Part shown: positions 1-6,544 of the stretch, in pieces
Layout: each line of letters starts with the position of its first letter
Position numbering within the stretch: the first letter of the stretch is position 1
Source: Actinomycetota bacterium
GTDB taxonomy: Bacteria > Actinomycetota > Humimicrobiia > Humimicrobiales > Humimicrobiaceae
Length of the DNA: 9,667 nt
NCBI GenBank assembly: GCA_016870675.1
Contig: VGAU01000051.1
Coordinates: 1-9,667 of the forward strand
Direction of reading: 5' to 3'
Made by a program: the position numbers and the translations under genes
Notes under the pieces: generated by a model
The model's input: the letters and a program-made list of their open reading frames with translations, nothing else
Databases searched by the model: none
What the model was told of the DNA's origin: nothing

Positions 1-741
1 TTATTTAATACTAAGGAAAGCATAGAAAAAGAATTGGAAATATTGGATATTATAAATAATAGAAGCATAGATGGCGCAATAGTTTCAGGAGTGTATGGAC
101 GAGAAGAAGATAGGTTATTTATTTCAGAAGTTGAAAAAAGAAAAATTCCTTGCATTTTAGTTGATAGATATATTCCAGACACGGATATTCCTTACGTTGC
201 GAGCAATGATTATCTTGGCGGAAAAATAGCTGCGAGATTTATATTAGAAAATAACCATAAAAATATAGGAATAATTTCATATGAGACCAGGGTACATATT
301 TTTAAGGAAAGAGTTAGAGGGTTTACTGATGTATTAAAGAAAGAAGGAATAAAAGAAAAATATGTTATTGAAGTTCCAAGACAAATTGGAAAAATAGAGG
401 AAAATTTGATTAAAAATAGAAAAGCCCTTTTAGAGGCTCTTTTAAATGATCAAGTAACAATCATTTTTAATGCTGCAGATTTTATTGCAATTGAGCTTAT
501 AAAATTCTTATCCGAAAACAAAATCAGGGTTACCGAAGATGTTTCAGTAATGGGTTATGATAATATTCTATTTTCTAATTTCACTGTACCAAGATTATCC
601 ACAATTGATCATACTATGTTTGAGATGGGTTATACTGCAGCAGATAATTTAATTAATAAACTTGAAAAAAATAGGTTCAAAGACCGAATAGTAATTATGG
701 ATCCTAAGTTGGTAATTAGAAATTCGGTTAGAAAAATATAA
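1..741 (+). CDS. LacI-type transcriptional regulator, C-terminal sugar-binding domain (5' end outside window)
   Basis: The reading frame is open from base 1, so the gene starts upstream; 246 residues are visible. They form a periplasmic-binding-protein-like sensor domain of the LacI/GalR type. The visible landmarks are an opening segment ending in RSIDGAIVSG, ILVDRYIP, then YVASNDYLGG followed by a helix and NIGIIS, the FKERVRGF segment, DVSVMGYDNI, PRLSTIDH, and an ending PKLVIRNS, all at family-typical spacing. The DNA-binding helix-turn-helix should lie left of the window, so a GntR-headed protein with a LacI-type sensor (AraR-like) cannot be excluded. It would bind a sugar or glycoside in the cytoplasm and control transcription, most simply of the importer operon that starts 224 bases downstream on the same strand. 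It ends in TAA. Base composition is AT-rich, like the enzymes downstream and unlike the transporter genes. Family call is secure; ligand and targets are inferred. Confidence 0.9.
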   Translation, partial: LFNTKESIEKELEILDIINNRSIDGAIVSGVYGREEDRLFISEVEKRKIPCILVDRYIPDTDIPYVASNDYLGGKIAARFILENNHKNIGIISYETRVHIFKERVRGFTDVLKKEGIKEKYVIEVPRQIGKIEENLIKNRKALLEALLNDQVTIIFNAADFIAIELIKFLSENKIRVTEDVSVMGYDNILFSNFTVPRLSTIDHTMFEMGYTAADNLINKLEKNRFKDRIVIMDPKLVIRNSVRKI

Positions 742-783
742 TTGTGTGAGCAGATGTAAGTCAAAGGGTAAATTATAAGGTTT

Positions 784-812
784 TTGATCTGGTTATTGTA
801 AATTAGTTTTAT
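784..812 (+). promoter_or_regulatory. Weak candidate sigma-70-type promoter upstream of the importer operon
   Basis: TTGATC (784-789) and TTTTAT (807-812) are separated by 17 bases, each matching the -35 or -10 consensus at four of six positions. They sit about 150 bases before the binding-protein start and downstream of the regulator stop. In AT-rich DNA such pairs are frequent by chance, so this is only the best-looking pair I found in the gap. Confidence 0.22.
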
Positions 813-819
813 CAATTTA
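799..819. promoter_or_regulatory. AT-rich palindrome overlapping the candidate -10 box (possible operator)
   Basis: TAAATT (799-804) and AATTTA (814-819) form perfect 6-base inverted arms around a 9-base centre. The position, overlapping the candidate -10 and just after a LacI-type gene, would suit a repressor site. However, it lacks the central CG usual in LacI-family operators and the arms are pure A/T, so chance is likely. Confidence 0.2.
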
Positions 820-841
820 AAGTTAATGGAAGGGGGTTCAA

Positions 842-859
842 ATGAAAAATGAAAAGTGA
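842..859 (+). other. Tiny leader ORF (MKNEK) with strong ribosome binding site
   Basis: ATG at 842 is preceded by a purine-rich, near-ideal Shine-Dalgarno stretch GGAAGGGGG (828-836) five bases upstream. The frame reads MKNEK and stops at TGA (857-859). That stop lies inside the left arm of the hairpin at 856-911, so a translating ribosome would reach the hairpin base. After the TGA the same frame stays open for 18 more codons (ending TAA at 914-916) and reads in a protein-like way, including EAWYANLLKQISQ. It could be a leader peptide, the remnant of a deleted gene start, or chance. Confidence 0.35.
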
Positions 860-911
860 GATTTGCTTAGAAAAGAAGCTTGGTATGCTAATCTTTTAAA
901 ACAAATCTCAC
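856..911 (+). promoter_or_regulatory. Long imperfect hairpin in the 5' leader of the importer operon
   Basis: GTGAGATTTG (856-865) and CAAATCTCAC (902-911) are perfect 10-base inverted arms. Inside them AAAAGA (871-876) pairs with TCTTTT (892-897) and AGC (877-879) with GCT (887-889), leaving an apical loop TTGGTAT. The nested pairing makes this more than a random short repeat. It is not followed by a run of T, so it is not a classical terminator. It lies 54 bases before the binding-protein start and overlaps the stop of the tiny leader ORF. A role in mRNA stability or translation-coupled control is inferred. Confidence 0.45.
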
Positions 912-965
912 AGTAATTTTAATAGGAATTGGCGAATAAAACAAATTAAGAAAGGAGAAGGTAAA

Positions 966-2351
966 ATGAAGAAAACGATTGTAATGATGTTAATTGCTAT
1001 TTTTGCGGTATCCATGCTATTGATGGGAGTAGGCTGTAAGAAAGAAGCTGCTCCAGCAGAAGAGGTAGCTGAAGAAGCTGCTCCAGCAGAAGAAGTAGCT
1101 GAAGAAGCTCCTGCTGAAGAAGAAGCAGAGGCAGAAGCTGAAGAACCATTTCCATCAACAATATCTGGAGAAGTAACATTCATGAGCTACTGGACTGGTG
1201 GAGTGGAAGCTGAAGCTCTGGATATGATTGCAAAGAAATTTATGGAGGATTATCCTAATATCGAGTTAACTATTATTCCTAAGCCAGGAGATGAGATCTA
1301 TACAGTTATCCAAACTAATTTAGCTTCAAGTGATCCTGTGGATTCATTTATGTTTTGGCCAGATGCAGCATTAAAACCATTTGTAGATCAAGGACTGGTA
1401 GCACCGTTAACAGATATTTATGAAGCAATGAATTATGATGAAATAGCACCAGGTGTGTATAACTGGGCAAGATTTCCTGGCCATGGAGATACTCCATATG
1501 CTTTGCCTATAAACAAACTTGTCTTTGCAACTTTCTATAATATCCATAAATTTGAGGAAGCAGGAATAGAAAAAGTCCCGGAAACATGGGAAGAGTTTTT
1601 AGATGTTTGCCAGACTTTGCAGGATGCTGGAATTGTCCCAACAGCTAGAAGTGCAGGTACAATAGGGTTACCCCACTGGTCCTGGCTAGATAGATTTGGT
1701 ACAAGAACAATGGATGATTATGGATCTTTCCTTCAGAGTGTGAAGGATCTATCTATCGACTGGACTGACCCTAGATTTACTAAAGCTTGCAGCTATTGGG
1801 ATGAGATGCTTCCATATTGGCATCCAGATAGCACATCTCTAACTTATGGAGATATTTATATGATGTTAGCTCGAGGAGATATTGCAATGCAGACGTTAGG
1901 CTCTTGGATTATTGGAAGTTATGAAACCGAGATGGGGATGGTTCCTTTTGAGGATTATGATATGTTTACGTTCCCTATAATTGATCCTGATATTCCTATA
2001 CAGGAAACAGGTAATTGTAACTCAGCCCAGCTTTCTATGGCTGGTAAAGATAATATTGCTGCACAGGCCTGGATAGCATATTGGATGAGGCCTGAGACCC
2101 AGGAGATGTATTGTAACTACACAAGCAATGCTCCTGCAATTGAAGGTATTAAAATTGATAGCCCCATGATTTCTAAAATATCCAGCGTGTTTGCAGGACG
2201 AAAATTATGTTACCAGTTCCAGTTAGGTGCAGGCTTGCATGATTTGGTAGTAGCTGAAGTAGAAAAAAGATCATATGGATTAATTACACAGGAAAAATTA
2301 GCAGAGAATCTAAATAATATTTATGCTGAATGGCGAGAAAAAGAAGAATAA
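966..2351 (+). CDS. Sugar ABC transporter substrate-binding lipoprotein (SBP family 1)
   Basis: This 461-residue protein would be the extracytoplasmic sugar or oligosaccharide receptor of the importer. Residues 1-23 are a lipoprotein signal (MKK, a hydrophobic core, then GVG) before Cys24, the expected lipid-anchored residue; Gly rather than Leu at -3 makes the lipobox slightly atypical. Residues 27-60 are a low-complexity acidic linker with two copies of AAPAEEVAEE. The mature domain from about residue 66 has family 1 (UgpB/MalE-like) landmarks: SGEVTFMSYW at 67-76, VPETWEEF at 204-211, GDIAMQTLGSW at 304-314 and the late AWIAYWMRPETQE helix at 368-380. The ATG start is well supported by AAAGGAG ending nine bases upstream and by the signal peptide. 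Being the first transporter gene, followed by a hairpin, suggests higher expression than the permeases. Many Trp and Tyr residues suit carbohydrate stacking; the actual ligand cannot be read from sequence. Confidence 0.93.
   Translation: MKKTIVMMLIAIFAVSMLLMGVGCKKEAAPAEEVAEEAAPAEEVAEEAPAEEEAEAEAEEPFPSTISGEVTFMSYWTGGVEAEALDMIAKKFMEDYPNIELTIIPKPGDEIYTVIQTNLASSDPVDSFMFWPDAALKPFVDQGLVAPLTDIYEAMNYDEIAPGVYNWARFPGHGDTPYALPINKLVFATFYNIHKFEEAGIEKVPETWEEFLDVCQTLQDAGIVPTARSAGTIGLPHWSWLDRFGTRTMDDYGSFLQSVKDLSIDWTDPRFTKACSYWDEMLPYWHPDSTSLTYGDIYMMLARGDIAMQTLGSWIIGSYETEMGMVPFEDYDMFTFPIIDPDIPIQETGNCNSAQLSMAGKDNIAAQAWIAYWMRPETQEMYCNYTSNAPAIEGIKIDSPMISKISSVFAGRKLCYQFQLGAGLHDLVVAEVEKRSYGLITQEKLAENLNNIYAEWREKEE
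1047..1106 (+). repeat. In-frame 30-base tandem duplication coding the lipoprotein linker
   Basis: Two adjacent 30-base units (1047-1076 and 1077-1106) each encode AAPAEEVAEE and differ at a single visible base (gag versus gaa). A degenerate Ala/Glu tail continues to about 1145. The near-identity suggests recent duplication by slippage. The product is a flexible, negatively charged spacer between the lipid anchor at Cys24 and the binding domain. Confidence 0.85.
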
Positions 2352-2392
2352 CAAGATCTAATATATGCAAGATCTAATATATGCAAGATATG
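2352..2392. repeat. Short tandem repeat after the binding-protein stop, 16-base unit, about 2.5 copies
   Basis: The unit CAAGATCTAATATATG occurs at 2352-2367 and again, identically, at 2368-2383, followed by a degenerate part copy CAAGATATG (2384-2392). It starts at the base right after the TAA stop and runs into the left arm of the hairpin. It probably arose by slippage and has no evident coding role. Confidence 0.8.
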
Positions 2393-2418
2393 CAGGGAGC
2401 CCTTTTAGGCTCCCTGCA
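2391..2418 (+). promoter_or_regulatory. Intercistronic hairpin between binding-protein and permease genes
   Basis: TGCAGGGAGCC (2391-2401) pairs perfectly with GGCTCCCTGCA (2408-2418) around the loop CTTTTA. The stem is GC-rich, in contrast to its surroundings, and should be stable. The bases after it (GTCATGCCAATTG) contain no T-run, so a strong intrinsic terminator is unlikely. By analogy with malE-malF type gaps it may protect the 3' end of the binding-protein mRNA or partly attenuate transcription, giving more receptor than permease. On the opposite strand there is no U-tract either. Confidence 0.65.
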
Positions 2419-2453
2419 GTCATGCCAATTGTGATATTCTAGATTTATAAAAT

Positions 2454-2458
2454 AGGTG
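2454..2458 (+). promoter_or_regulatory. Ribosome binding site supporting the TTG start of the first permease
   Basis: AGGTG lies five bases before TTG at 2464. The encoded protein begins at the usual point for this permease family, a short basic stretch and then the first membrane helix. No ATG with a better site lies nearby, so the rare TTG start is preferred. Confidence 0.6.
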
Positions 2459-2463
2459 TTAAA

Positions 2464-3342
2464 TTGAGAAAATTTAAAAACTACCAGCTATATTTACTAA
2501 TGATACCTGCTTATGCGATGATTGCCCTTATCATCTTTTTTCCAATTGGTTTTACAGTGTATGCAAGCCTACTCCGATGGCGGGGTGAAGGGTTTGATAT
2601 GAAATTTATTGGCCTTCAAAATTATATAGATATGTTCAATGACCCCCGATTCTTAAATTCACTATATAATAATATAATATGGATTATCCTGTATTTAATA
2701 TTGCCCATGATTGGTGGTTTCGTTCTTGCCCTGCTGCTTAATACTAATTTAAAGGGCCAGACTTTTTTTAAAGTAGTATTTTACCTTCCGGGGGTTATAT
2801 CCTTTGTAGTAGTTGGCATTATATTTTCCCTGATTTTTAACTCATCCCATGGGATGCTTAATGAAATCCTAAGAGCTCTCCACCTTGATATTTTGGCCAA
2901 ACAATGGCTGGGCTCAAGACTGCTGGCATTGCCAAGCATTATTATAGCCTCTTCCTGGCAATATGTAGGCTTTTGTATGATTCTATATCTTGCCGGGCTT
3001 CAGTCAATACCAATGGATGTTTTAGAAGCAGCAGAAGTTGACGGAGCTAAATTCCACCAAAAGGTTTTTAAAGTAATAATCCCCCTTCTTAAACCGGTAA
3101 ATGTAGTAGTAGTAATGATTACTTTGATAAATTCTATAAGGGTTTTTGACCTGGTTTATGTAATTACCCATGGAGGACCATTCAGGGCAACAGAGACAAT
3201 AGGTTTTGTAATGTATGACGTGTCCTTTAGAGCCCTTTTATGGGGAGAAGGTAGTGCTTATGGAGTCTTTATCTTTCTTCTTACAACTATACCTTCAATA
3301 ATTTATGTAAGGCATATGTTAAAAACAGAAGTATCTTATTAA
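2464..3342 (+). CDS. Sugar ABC transporter permease, UgpA/MalF type
   Basis: At 292 residues this is the usual length for the first permease of CUT1-type sugar importers. It has about six membrane segments, near residues 9-35, 68-93, 103-125, 155-180, 210-232 and 263-283. The cytoplasmic EAA loop that docks on the ATPase is clear at 188-210: EAAEVDGA, then the IIPLLKP end. The segment VYVITHGGPFRATET near 231-244 is also typical of the family. The start is TTG at 2464. The gene follows the binding protein after a gap with a hairpin and precedes the second permease by 23 bases. With that partner it would form the membrane channel; no ATP-binding subunit is encoded in the window, so a shared ATPase elsewhere is expected. 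Substrate is unknown beyond a probable sugar or oligosaccharide. Confidence 0.93.
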   Translation: MRKFKNYQLYLLMIPAYAMIALIIFFPIGFTVYASLLRWRGEGFDMKFIGLQNYIDMFNDPRFLNSLYNNIIWIILYLILPMIGGFVLALLLNTNLKGQTFFKVVFYLPGVISFVVVGIIFSLIFNSSHGMLNEILRALHLDILAKQWLGSRLLALPSIIIASSWQYVGFCMILYLAGLQSIPMDVLEAAEVDGAKFHQKVFKVIIPLLKPVNVVVVMITLINSIRVFDLVYVITHGGPFRATETIGFVMYDVSFRALLWGEGSAYGVFIFLLTTIPSIIYVRHMLKTEVSY

Positions 3343-3365
3343 TTTTTATATGGAGTTAAAGATAT

Positions 3366-4196
3366 ATGGCACTTTATAAAAAAATATTAATTTATGCAGT
3401 CTTGGTTATATTAGCCATAGTATTTCTTGCCCCTGTTTATGGGATTATTACTATGTCCCTTAAATCATTAAAGGAAATTGCCTTCAATTATTGGGGATTA
3501 CCGGGACATCCTGAATGGCAAAATTTTTCATATGTATGGAGCAGGCCTACCATGGGTTTAAAACCATATTTTATAAATTCTTTTAAAATAACTATACCCA
3601 GCTTGATTTTTATAATATTATTTTCACTTTTTGCCGCTTATCCTCTTTCAAAATTTAAGATTAAAGGCCAGAATATTTTAACAGCCATTTTGATATTTGG
3701 TATAACCATACCCCATCAGATACTTATTGTCCCAATATTTAAGATGTTGAATGCAATGCATCTGTATGACACAGTATATGGCCTGATACTGGTACACATA
3801 GGATACGGCATACCTTTTGCCACTTTCTTGTTTAGAAACTATATGTCCCAGATACCAAAGGAGGTAATTGACTCTGCAATGGTAGATGGGGCAAGTCACA
3901 CCAGGACTATTTTTAGCATTATTATCCCGCTTTGCAAACCTGTCATAGCTGTAGCGGCAATACTATATTTTACATGGATATTTAATGAATTCTTTTATGG
4001 ACTAATTCTTACCAACAGCATAAATTCGACTCCTGCTACAGTAGCAGTAAGTTTTTTAAACACCACAAATTATGCTGCATATTGGAATTATCAGGCTGCT
4101 GCTTCTCTTATAATATCACTTCCAACACTCGTAGTTTTCCTCGCATTCCAGAGATTTTTTATTAAAGGGATCATGCTGGGTTCTGTGAAAGGTTAA
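3366..4196 (+). CDS. Sugar ABC transporter permease, UgpE/MalG type
   Basis: At 276 residues this is the standard second permease of a CUT1 importer. Hydrophobic segments lie near residues 8-30, 74-96, 104-126, 136-157, 190-212 and 242-264. The EAA loop at 168-192 is present in the variant form IDSAMVDGA ending IIPLCKP. The C-terminus, RFFIKGIMLGSVKG, is the family's signature ending, so the gene is complete. Start is ATG 3366 with GGAG (3352-3355) ten bases upstream, a slightly long spacing. Its stop is only two bases from the next start, and the AAAGG used by that gene (4188-4192) lies inside this coding sequence. The transporter and the first URO-D-like gene are therefore almost certainly co-transcribed and possibly translationally coupled. 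Confidence 0.94.
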   Translation: MALYKKILIYAVLVILAIVFLAPVYGIITMSLKSLKEIAFNYWGLPGHPEWQNFSYVWSRPTMGLKPYFINSFKITIPSLIFIILFSLFAAYPLSKFKIKGQNILTAILIFGITIPHQILIVPIFKMLNAMHLYDTVYGLILVHIGYGIPFATFLFRNYMSQIPKEVIDSAMVDGASHTRTIFSIIIPLCKPVIAVAAILYFTWIFNEFFYGLILTNSINSTPATVAVSFLNTTNYAAYWNYQAAASLIISLPTLVVFLAFQRFFIKGIMLGSVKG

Positions 4197-4198
4197 AA

Positions 4199-5335
4199 AT
4201 GATCAGCTATAGTGAACTAAAACCGAGAATTGAAAAAAGTAAGGAAAAAATAAAAAAAGCTTTTAATCTATTTCCATTCGAAAATATAAGTGATATTCCC
4301 ATAGCTCTTACTACATATACATACTGGCTTGATGGAAAAGAAAAAAAGAATAAACCATATGATTATTTTTATGATTCTGATGTGCAGCTCAAGCATCAGA
4401 TCGAAGGATTTACGAGACATTTTGAGAATCTGGATGATGATTATATCCCATATTTAATGCCTATTATGGGTACTTGCATTTTGCAATCAATATATGGATG
4501 TGAAGTTAAAAGATATAAAAATAGGGATCTTACAGTCACAGGAACTTGTATAAAAGATAAGAACGATTTAGATAATCTTAAAATTGAAGGTAATTTTGAA
4601 AACTATTGGATGACTGGTGAAATTTTAAATAGAATTAAGTATTTTAGAAACAATAGTGATTTTCCTGTCAGTATTACAGACCCACAAAGCCCGTTAGATA
4701 TGCTTGCCCAAATGATTGGGCATGTGAATTTTTGTTATTTTTTAAAGGATTATCCCCAAGCAATAAAAAGGGGTTTAGAGGTTCTTAACCAAACTTTAAT
4801 AAAATGGATAAAAAAACAAAAAGAATTTAATGGTGAAGCAATAAATGAATGTCATGGAGCATTAAATGGAGTTCCACCCAAAGGTATTGGAGTGTGGGTC
4901 GCAGATGATGATTCAATTTGGGTAAATCCAGACTTTTATAGAGAAATGATAGTACCCTTACACTCGAAATTATTTAGTACTTTTAGTGCTGGGATCCTTC
5001 ATTATTGTGGTAATTCAAGCCAACATATTGAAAATTTTAGGAAAATTGATGGTCTTAGAGGGATATGTTTAAATTCAATGGGGGATTTAGCTATGGTCAG
5101 AGAGCTCCAAGAAAAGCTAGGGGATCAAATATGTATAATCTTATTAGATATTTGCCCAATTGAAAGTGAGCTTGATGGGTTTTTAAAGGCAATTAAAAAA
5201 AAATTAATACCAAGAGGCCTTATAATCCAAATGATTATTCCTGAAGCTATTGGTGCTAAGAATGGTGGATATGTCTTTACACATCGAGATCCAATAAAAA
5301 CTGCTAATAAGATTTTAAAAACTTTAAGATCCTAA
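4199..5335 (+). CDS. URO-D superfamily protein A, methyltransferase-like, with His-x-Cys motif
   Basis: This 378-residue protein is a diverged member of the uroporphyrinogen decarboxylase superfamily. Visible landmarks are DPQSPLDMLAQM at 161-172, an acidic ADDD at 235-238 followed by NPDFYREMIVP at 243-253, and LHYCGN at 267-272. The last contains His268-x-Cys270, the zinc-ligand pair known from the MtaA/MtbA/CmuA methyltransferases. Their third ligand is a later Cys; Cys290, Cys312 and Cys319 are candidates. No N-terminal RQAGR motif of true heme-pathway HemE is present, so heme synthesis is unlikely. AAAGG six bases before ATG 4199, in the end of the permease gene, supports the start. It looks cytoplasmic, with no signal peptide or membrane helix. 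Methyl or other group transfer on an imported glycoside is an inference; the real reaction is unknown. Confidence 0.8.
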   Translation: MISYSELKPRIEKSKEKIKKAFNLFPFENISDIPIALTTYTYWLDGKEKKNKPYDYFYDSDVQLKHQIEGFTRHFENLDDDYIPYLMPIMGTCILQSIYGCEVKRYKNRDLTVTGTCIKDKNDLDNLKIEGNFENYWMTGEILNRIKYFRNNSDFPVSITDPQSPLDMLAQMIGHVNFCYFLKDYPQAIKRGLEVLNQTLIKWIKKQKEFNGEAINECHGALNGVPPKGIGVWVADDDSIWVNPDFYREMIVPLHSKLFSTFSAGILHYCGNSSQHIENFRKIDGLRGICLNSMGDLAMVRELQEKLGDQICIILLDICPIESELDGFLKAIKKKLIPRGLIIQMIIPEAIGAKNGGYVFTHRDPIKTANKILKTLRS

Positions 5336-5340
5336 AAATC

Positions 5341-6516
5341 ATGAAAAAATTCTTTGTTATGTATAATTCTAGAATAAAATTCTTAAAAGTATTTAATAAT
5401 CAAGGTGGTGCCCGCACTCTTAATTGGGAATTTGCTTACTGGTGGAATACTATTGAAAGGTGGTATGATGAGGGACTTCCAAGATTATCTCCAATAAATC
5501 TAAAGAATTTAAATTACTCCCAATGTGTTTGTGGTGAAGCATTAATATACCCTGGGAGCATCCTTTCTAAAGATGTTCATATTTTTTTTGGTTTCGACGA
5601 GGAAATGAAATCAGTTCCTTTAGATACGCAAATAATACCCAGATTTAGAAAAAAGATATTAAGGGATGAAGGAAATAATATAGTCTTAAGAAATAACGAT
5701 GGTAAAATTTTAAAGACTAGAAAAGATGGTACATCAATGCCATTATTTCTCAAATACCCGGTTGAGAATAAGGAAGATTTTAAGAAATTAAAAAAAAGGT
5801 ATGATACTGATTTTAAAAAAAGATTACCCAAAAATTGGGATAAATTAAAAAAAGATTATAAAAAAAGGTCTTACCCTTTGCAGCTAGGAATGGCTCCTGA
5901 TGGATTTTTTGCAGTATTAAGAGAGCTAATGGGGTTTGAAAAGGCTTGTATGGTTTTTTATGATGATCCTAAATTTGTAATTGAAATATTTGATTTCTAT
6001 ACTACTTACTGGATTGAGCTATATTTAAAAGTATTAGAAGATACAGATATTGACTATTTTCATATATTTGAGGACATGGCTTATAGAAATGGTTCATTTA
6101 TTTCTCCTGATATATTTAAAAAATTTATTTCTCCTTATTTAAAAAAGTTAATATTTTCTTTACGTAAAAAAGGTATAAAAAATTTTGGAGTTGACAGTGA
6201 TGGAAATATTAATGAATTAATACCTTTATGGCTTGAGACTGGGATTAATAGTATTTATCCATTTGAGGTAGGTGCAGGAATGGATATAGAGACAACTAGA
6301 AAGCAATATCCCAATCTGGTTATTATGGGAGGAATTAATAAAAATGAACTTTCTAAAGATAAGTATGCGATAAATAAAGAGCTAAAAAAGATCTCTAGAA
6401 TGTTAAAGAAAGGTAAGTATATCCCTTTCACAGATCATATGGTAAATCCTGACACAAGCTTTGAAAATTATAAATACTATAGGGAAAATTTAAAAAAAAT
6501 AATTGATTCAGTTTAA
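5341..6516 (+). CDS. URO-D superfamily protein B, lacking the His-x-Cys metal motif
   Basis: This 391-residue cytoplasmic protein has the barrel landmarks of the URO-D superfamily. It opens with a segment including WNTIERWYDEGLP (35-47). FHIFEDMAYRN with SPDIFKKFISPYLKK (240-269) corresponds to the acidic strand and helix of its two neighbours, and MGGINKN at 329-335 and TDHMVNPDTSFENYKYYRE at 364-382 close the barrel. Where protein A has HYCGN and protein C has HSCG, this one has VDSDGN (284-289), so the zinc-type His and Cys are absent. It is therefore probably not a zinc methyltransferase of the MtaA type, or it uses another metal or none. Heme-type RQAGR is also missing. It starts five bases after protein A. 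No clear Shine-Dalgarno is visible, which fits translational coupling; Met7 would be an alternative start. Function is unknown. Confidence 0.78.
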   Translation: MKKFFVMYNSRIKFLKVFNNQGGARTLNWEFAYWWNTIERWYDEGLPRLSPINLKNLNYSQCVCGEALIYPGSILSKDVHIFFGFDEEMKSVPLDTQIIPRFRKKILRDEGNNIVLRNNDGKILKTRKDGTSMPLFLKYPVENKEDFKKLKKRYDTDFKKRLPKNWDKLKKDYKKRSYPLQLGMAPDGFFAVLRELMGFEKACMVFYDDPKFVIEIFDFYTTYWIELYLKVLEDTDIDYFHIFEDMAYRNGSFISPDIFKKFISPYLKKLIFSLRKKGIKNFGVDSDGNINELIPLWLETGINSIYPFEVGAGMDIETTRKQYPNLVIMGGINKNELSKDKYAINKELKKISRMLKKGKYIPFTDHMVNPDTSFENYKYYRENLKKIIDSV

Positions 6517-6544
6517 GAGTTTTTATTTTTGAAAGGAAATAATT

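Noticed and set aside
630..815. Minus-strand open frame over the regulator end and control region
   Set aside because: Short, no family resemblance, and mostly antisense to the conserved regulator C-terminus; AT-rich DNA easily gives such frames.
842..916. Genetic code with UGA read as tryptophan
   Set aside because: All seven visible stops are TAA, but every Trp in the large genes is TGG and none has an in-frame TGA, so there is no support for UGA reassignment.
908..1183. Minus-strand open frames opposite the lipoprotein linker (one rich in Ser/Ala, one rich in Leu)
   Set aside because: They are antisense to the GCT/GAA repeat of the linker, are low-complexity, have no ribosome site and lie fully over a well-supported + strand gene.
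2352..2392. CRISPR-like repeat
   Set aside because: The 16-base units are directly adjacent with no spacers and only about 2.5 copies.
2391..2418. Strong intrinsic terminator after the binding-protein gene
   Set aside because: The stem is good but no T-run follows on either strand, and the partner permeases lie directly downstream. Treated as an mRNA-stability or attenuation hairpin instead.
3678..3899. Minus-strand open frame inside the second permease
   Set aside because: Antisense shadow of a conserved membrane protein, with no recognisable domain.
5195..5203. Run of nine A (also runs of eight at 6793-6800 and 9578-9585) as slippage or frameshift sites
   Set aside because: The reading frames continue in family-consistent sequence through each run without needing a shift; such runs are expected in Lys-rich AT-rich genes.
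4199..5335. True heme-pathway uroporphyrinogen decarboxylase (HemE)
   Set aside because: None of the three URO-D-like proteins shows the N-terminal RQAGR catalytic Arg motif, and the neighbours are sugar genes rather than heme genes.
5577..5831. Minus-strand open frame inside URO-D-like gene B
   Set aside because: Antisense to Lys-rich codons (Phe-rich as expected for the complement) with no coding signature.
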